Shown: one piece after another, positions 59,588 to 64,000 of the stretch
Numbering within the stretch: position 1 is the stretch's first letter
How the letters are laid out: each line of letters begins with the position of its first letter
Origin: Hericium rajendrae
Lineage: Eukaryota; Basidiomycota; Agaricomycetes; Russulales; Hericiaceae
Direction of reading: 5' to 3'
Assembly (NCBI GenBank): GCA_033439255.1
Contig: CM065880.1
Span: 2,108,001-2,172,000 of the forward strand
DNA length: 64,000 nucleotides
The notes under the pieces: model-generated
The model's input: only the letters and a program-made list of their open reading frames with translations
Told to the model about the DNA's origin: nothing
Database searches by the model: none
Program-made: the position numbers and the translations under genes

Positions 59588-60390
59588 GATGACTCGGAGG
59601 GTCAAGAACAAGCCGGTGTGCAAGAAGAGGACTCGATCCGGAGGCAACTTGTCTTTCGCAGTGGAAGACAGCAGCTATTCGTATGCGTCGTGCATGTGGG
59701 AACTGATCGCAACATTCGGAAATGATGGTGTTCTGCTGGCCTTCTGAGGCGCGGGGCGGGGAAACGAGTGTCCAAATGTAGTGCATGGGCTAAACTTGTG
59801 TGAACCGGTATACAAAGAATGGCCGTGACGGGGGGTATGATGCTTGAGGTTCCGTGGGAGCGATGCGCTGTTGGTGATGATGTCGTTCGAGGACAGGTAC
59901 GTATCATGCTGAGCGCAAACCCATTGGCAGGAAAAGACAGCCCGTCGAGAAAATGGAACAATCACACAGGCAAGCATCCAAAAATCAGACTCACTATGGA
60001 AAACAACGCTGCACGTATTCTGCAAGACACTGCACTCAGATGTGCATGGTTTGTAACGGAAGGCATGGGAGTAGGAAGCTAGACTGGTGACCAGTCTCTA
60101 GTACACAACGAGCGGGGGAGGGGTTGTGTATAGAGTAGGAAGCACTTGAAAGTCGAGGAAACAGTGCCAGCGGGGAACTTGCAAATAGCGCCGTACCCAC
60201 GGGCCCCGATGCCTGACGGGATCTGATCGAGTCTCGGGCACAGCCGACAAGCCAGATCAAGTTCGCACCAAACAAGATCTCTTTCCGCTTTTCTCGTACT
60301 TGAGCAGTGCAGGTTGTCTGTCTCTTGCCCCGCCTCGTCTTCATTCCAACTGTCCAACAGCCATAACAGGAGCTCTAACCAGCATTACAC
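59588..60390. other. Divergent gap before YAE1
   Basis: No supported gene; contains promoters of the second arrestin-like gene and YAE1. Confidence 0.4.
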
Positions 60391-61084
60391 ATGGCCTACC
60401 ACCTTGATATCGTGGATCCTGTGATCTCAAGTGAATCGCCTTGGGAGGATGACGCTACGGCTGTACCCCAGGCGCATGAAGCAGAATGGGCGAAACTATC
60501 CTCGGACTTCACAAACGTAGGCATCAGCATCTCATCATCGATCCCACTTTTTGATCTCACCTGTGCCCTTATTCATTGTTACGCAGTCGGGATATCGGGA
60601 AGGCATCACCGCCGGGAAGGAGGATGCACTGCAGGAGGGCTTTGATGCAGGTTTCGCTGAGGTCGGCATGCCCCTCGGGCAGGAGCTCGGCCTGCTCAGA
60701 GGCCTGGCCAGTGCGCTGCAGTCTTTCCTCGCGTCCATGCCGCCCACGCCGGAGCTGGAGGCCCAGCTGGCCGAGGCGCGCGAGATCGCGGAAGAGTTGG
60801 CAGAGGTGCGCTTCTCGGACATTGCGCCGCGGGATCTCGAGGCAGAACAGCATGCGCGGGAGCATCTCCAAGATGGCACCGAGGAGCTTGATGAGAACGA
60901 TGAGCTTGCGGAGAAGAGGCGGGTCGAGCAACTCGAGGACATGATGAACCAGTTGACGGCGGGCGCTGGCGGCTCTCAAGGCGGCAAGAGCAGACCGACT
61001 GTTGAGGATGTACAGATGCTGAAGGCCCGTCTGGAGGGCCTCATGGCCGCTGTCGGGCTCGATCTTGCGCCGCAGCGTAGTTGA
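60391..61084 (+). CDS. YAE1: Yae1-domain Fe-S targeting adaptor
   Basis: Yae1 with Lto1 links the ABC protein Rli1 to the cytosolic Fe-S assembly (CIA) targeting complex. Exons 60391-60516 and 60587-61084 (71-nt type intron) give 207 aa. The start MAYHLDIVDPVISSESPWED includes a conserved acidic/Trp patch. Directly after the splice is the deca-GX3 motif, GYREGITAGKEDALQEGFDA with GFAEVG, the hallmark of the family. The remainder is helical and acidic with ELDENDELAEKRRVEQLEDM. Length fits fungal Yae1 proteins. Confidence 0.88.
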
Positions 61085-61813
61085 TGTTGCTCCGGTCCCT
61101 AGATCTAAGAGCTGTTCTACGCGTAGCTCAGGAAGTGTTCGCCACTTCCTTTTTGCTCTCGGAGGGATCTTCGCGATCAGCGATTCGGTAAGCATCTGTG
61201 TCCGATACTTCCTCCGGCCTTCTTGACTTAATGTTTTTGTAGACCAGACGCCTTCGACGCTGGCATCACGATCTGTGCTGCTGTTGGGTTCGTATTATTT
61301 CGAGAGCGGAGACGGTATGTAGTTCGTGTGAAAACAATTTGGCAGGAAAGGCTGACTCCCAGCACCAGACAAGCCTCTTGGCGCTCTTCACATGCTGTGA
61401 CCGCCTTCCAGGCCAGCCAGACTGTACACATACCAAGTCATCCGTCCTTCTTCGCATAGCTATGCTGTCAGTGGACATTCCAGTTGTACTCACCTGTGGG
61501 AGAAGCAGTCGAGGGCTATGACATAGTGCAGAGGCCCTCGGAGTTCGGGATCCTGATCGTAGTATAGAACGCTTTAGTGTATCATCAATGACATTTGCAT
61601 GTTGTACCATTGTTTATGTTTGCGGGACCAAGTCCACACCACGAGCTACGCAACCTGCTAATTTGTTCACCTGTCGATATGCTGAGGGTCATGTCCTTCA
61701 AAGCCCCCGAACACCAGCACGCGTCTTGCATGCGCTCATCATATTGGCGCACTCTACTTTGCTGAGTACTTCATCTCGTTGAGCTCGCCCAAGCCATCGA
61801 TAGAACAGTCAAG
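61085..61813. other. Intergenic between YAE1 and dynactin p62
   Basis: No supported gene. Confidence 0.45.
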
Positions 61814-63675
61814 ATGCCTCCTACTGTGGATTATCATTGTCCTTGTCTGTCCGCAAGCACCATTCCGCCACCACCGCATCTCTCCTCATCATCATCTCAA
61901 TTCCACCCGCTGCACGAGCTCTTCTTCTGCGAGGAATGCGACGCTGTCCGCTGCAACCACTGTGTCTCGGTCGAAGTGAGTGGCTACTACTGTCCGAACT
62001 GCCTTTTCGAGGTCCCCAGCGCCAGCGTACGTGCGGAGAAGAACCGGTGAGCATCTTGACTATTCGACTACATCCCATATGTGACCTTGAATGATAGATG
62101 CGCTCGGAATTGTTTCCAATGTCCCAACTGCCGAAATACACTGTCTGTAGTGCCTTCAGATCCACCAGATGTAGACGATGGCCATTTGTCCGCAACGCCC
62201 ATAAGCGCAGTGGGCGAGCCTCCTTTCTTTCTCTACTGCAACCACTGCAGATGGGACTCTGCCGAAGTGGACATCACATTCGAGAAGCCCACCGGCCTCG
62301 CGGGTGTGTCTCCTCTCCCTGACATATACCCACTCCCTCTGACGTGCCCCACAGCCCAGCTGCAGAGATACGAAGACTCCGCGGCGGACTCCCTCGAATT
62401 CGAGCGGCTCAAAGAGCACTTCGAGCCCTTCCTACGTGCATCCTCCTCCACGCTCCCGCCCGCGACCGCACACTCACACCACCACGTCAACCCCATCACA
62501 GCCGCCGCGTCATCCGCGCTCGCGCGCGACATCCCGGGCGTCAGCAAGTACACGCCGCACCCGCGCGCCCGGCGCGACAAGGGCGCGCGCGACGAGATGG
62601 CGGAGTATCGCAGCCGCGTCGAGGTCGGCGGCACCGCGGGCGGCACGGGCGGCGAGGCGGATGTCGAGTTCATGCGGCACATCGAGACCGTGGGCGAGGT
62701 TGCCGCCGTCGAGCAGCGCTGGGCGAACAGCTGGGCGACGTCGTTCCGCACGGGGTGCGTCCGTCCACACTCACCCGTCCTTCCACGTCGATCTGACCGT
62801 CGTAACATAACAGCGATCTGAAGCCCATCCGCATACCGCTGCACTCGAAGAAGAGCAAGCGCTGCCCGACGTGCCGCCACATCCTCATCAAGCCCGAGCA
62901 GAAGGCGCAGTCCGTGCGCTACAAGATCAAGCTCGTCGCCGCGAACTACCTCCCTGCGATCACTGTGTCACTGCCCGCGCCTCCGCGCGCGGCGGGCGCG
63001 CGCTCCGCGTCTGGCGAGGACGCGAGCGGCGCGAACGGAATGCACGCGGGCAGGACGTACCCGTTCCAGCTCGCGTTCACGAACCCGCTGTACGACCCGA
63101 TCCAGGTGCGCCTGTCCGTGCAGCGGCAGCTGCCCCCCGCTGCGCTCGCCGCGGCCGCGGATCTAGACGCAGCGGCAGCGACGGAGAAGTCGCGCCGCCC
63201 GCCGTACGCGGTGTCGCTGCCCAGCAGCGCGTTCCCGGTCGCGGCCTTTGCGGAGGCGTGGGAGTACGAAGATGATGAGGATATGTTTGGCGACGAGGCG
63301 TTTGGGTTTGACGGGCGGGGAGCGCGGGAGAAGGATAAGACGAAGAGCAAGGCGGTGGGTGTGCTTGAGAAGCGGGCGAATGTGACGATTGTGGGCGGGG
63401 AAACCGTCATCGGGAAGGATGCCAAAGGCGAAGTGAAGGTGGGTCGAGTCTTTATGCCGCTCGAACAGATTCTGACACTTCGTTTGCAGTTCAACATGCT
63501 GGTGTCCTACACGTACCGCTCGGACGACCCTTTACCGGAGGACGATGTGCGGATGACCCCGTCTCGCTCAAAGGCTCAAGCCCCAGAAATGAAAACATTC
63601 TCATTCTATACTGTCGTACAACTCGGCATGATCATACCACGCGAGGAGAACAGGCTGGAGGTAGATGTCATATAG
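61814..63675 (+). CDS. Dynactin subunit 4 (p62)
   Basis: Pointed-end subunit of dynactin, which adapts dynein to cargo. Five exons. Starts MPPTVDYHCPCL and has the family's zinc-binding Cys pairs: FFCEECDAVRCNHC, YYCPNCLF, then after the first intron (62048-62097) CFQCPNCRNTLSV and LYCNHCRWDSAEVD, and later CPTCRHILIKPEQKAQSVR. A second intron near 62306 gives GLAAQLQRYEDS. Further landmarks are LVAANYLPAITVSL, YPFQLAFTNPLYDPIQVRLS and, after the last intron, FNMLVSYTYRSDDP to IIPREENRLEVDVI. The Ala-rich insert (ALAAAADLDAAAA) is lineage-specific. It is close to the usual length for fungal p62. Confidence 0.9.
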
Positions 63676-64000
63676 CTTATTTACAGTACACAGTATTGGT
63701 CTTGCCGATGGTGTAATGATACCCTTAATGCCCTTTCCATCATGTCTATTGTTGCTATGCCCCAGCTGACTGTATTTACAGAGGTCCGACTTCCATACCC
63801 TGATACAGCAGCGGGCCCGTCGCGGCGCGACCTTGACGACGCGTTCGGGCACAACGTGGGGAGCCAATCACACTCGCCGAAATAATCCTTACCGGGGTAT
63901 GACAGCCGGCACGCCGGTGCAGCCATCAGGCTTTGCAATGATGCGAATGATCATATTGTTGTCGACGACGACGAAAGTGCTCTACATTCCTTCCCCCCAC
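63676..64000. other. 3' flank at window end
   Basis: No supported gene in the last 325 bases; a gene could start beyond the window. Confidence 0.5.

Noticed and set aside
62510-63497. Minus-strand ORFs opposite dynactin p62
   Set aside because: Shadows; the plus strand shows the zinc-binding Cys pairs and conserved segments.

Overview
The window reads as nuclear DNA of a filamentous basidiomycete, most likely a wood-decaying Agaricomycete. It has dense genes broken by many 50-60-nt introns, GC-rich coding sequence, a DUF6699 protein, Unc93-like and arrestin-like genes, and two tandem AA9 lytic polysaccharide monooxygenase (LPMO) genes, one with a cellulose-binding CBM1. Species cannot be fixed from the sequence. 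No rRNA, tRNA, CRISPR array, LTR element or other recognisable transposon was seen.

Layout. 1-2.1 kb: a Gcn4/cpc-1-type bZIP regulator behind a leader with four upstream ORFs. 2.19-24.0 kb: a head-to-tail duplication of about 10.98 kb (copy 1 at 2193-13171, copy 2 at 13172-24001). Each unit carries Golgi GDPase (GDA1), a SPRY protein, a KHA1-type K+/H+ antiporter and NOP56 (minus strand), ending in a DUF6699 gene. The copies are almost identical at both ends but diverge by roughly 1.5-2% in a 3.3-kb middle block. The join lies inside two genes and is ringed by one-base indels. A real recent duplication or two dikaryon haplotypes laid end to end by the assembler would both fit. As printed, neither GDA1 copy is intact, KHA1 is whole only in copy 1, and DUF6699 only in copy 2.

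24.65-27.6 kb is gene-poor. 27.6-34.4 kb is compact housekeeping: a MYND-finger protein, the proteasome ATPase RPT5 divergent from NuA4 subunit EAF6, and exosome cap RRP40 divergent from ESCRT-I VPS37. 35.1-38.5 kb holds the AA9 pair. The first has an intact histidine brace plus CBM1. The second lacks both the N-terminal copper His (Asn instead) and a second-sphere His, so it looks like a natural LPMO pseudoenzyme. 38.9-41.2 kb is NCA2 (mitochondrial).

41.5-50.7 kb (minus strand) carries an MFS transporter, an unnamed membrane-protein candidate, a MetE-like zinc methyltransferase, a BTB-like gene of doubtful integrity, and RFT1 (dolichol-oligosaccharide flippase factor). 51.3-59.6 kb has two arrestin-like genes flanking an Unc93-like transporter. 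60.4-63.7 kb holds YAE1 (Fe-S adaptor) and dynactin p62. Exon boundaries were placed by eye from GT(GC)...AG signals, frame continuity and family conservation.
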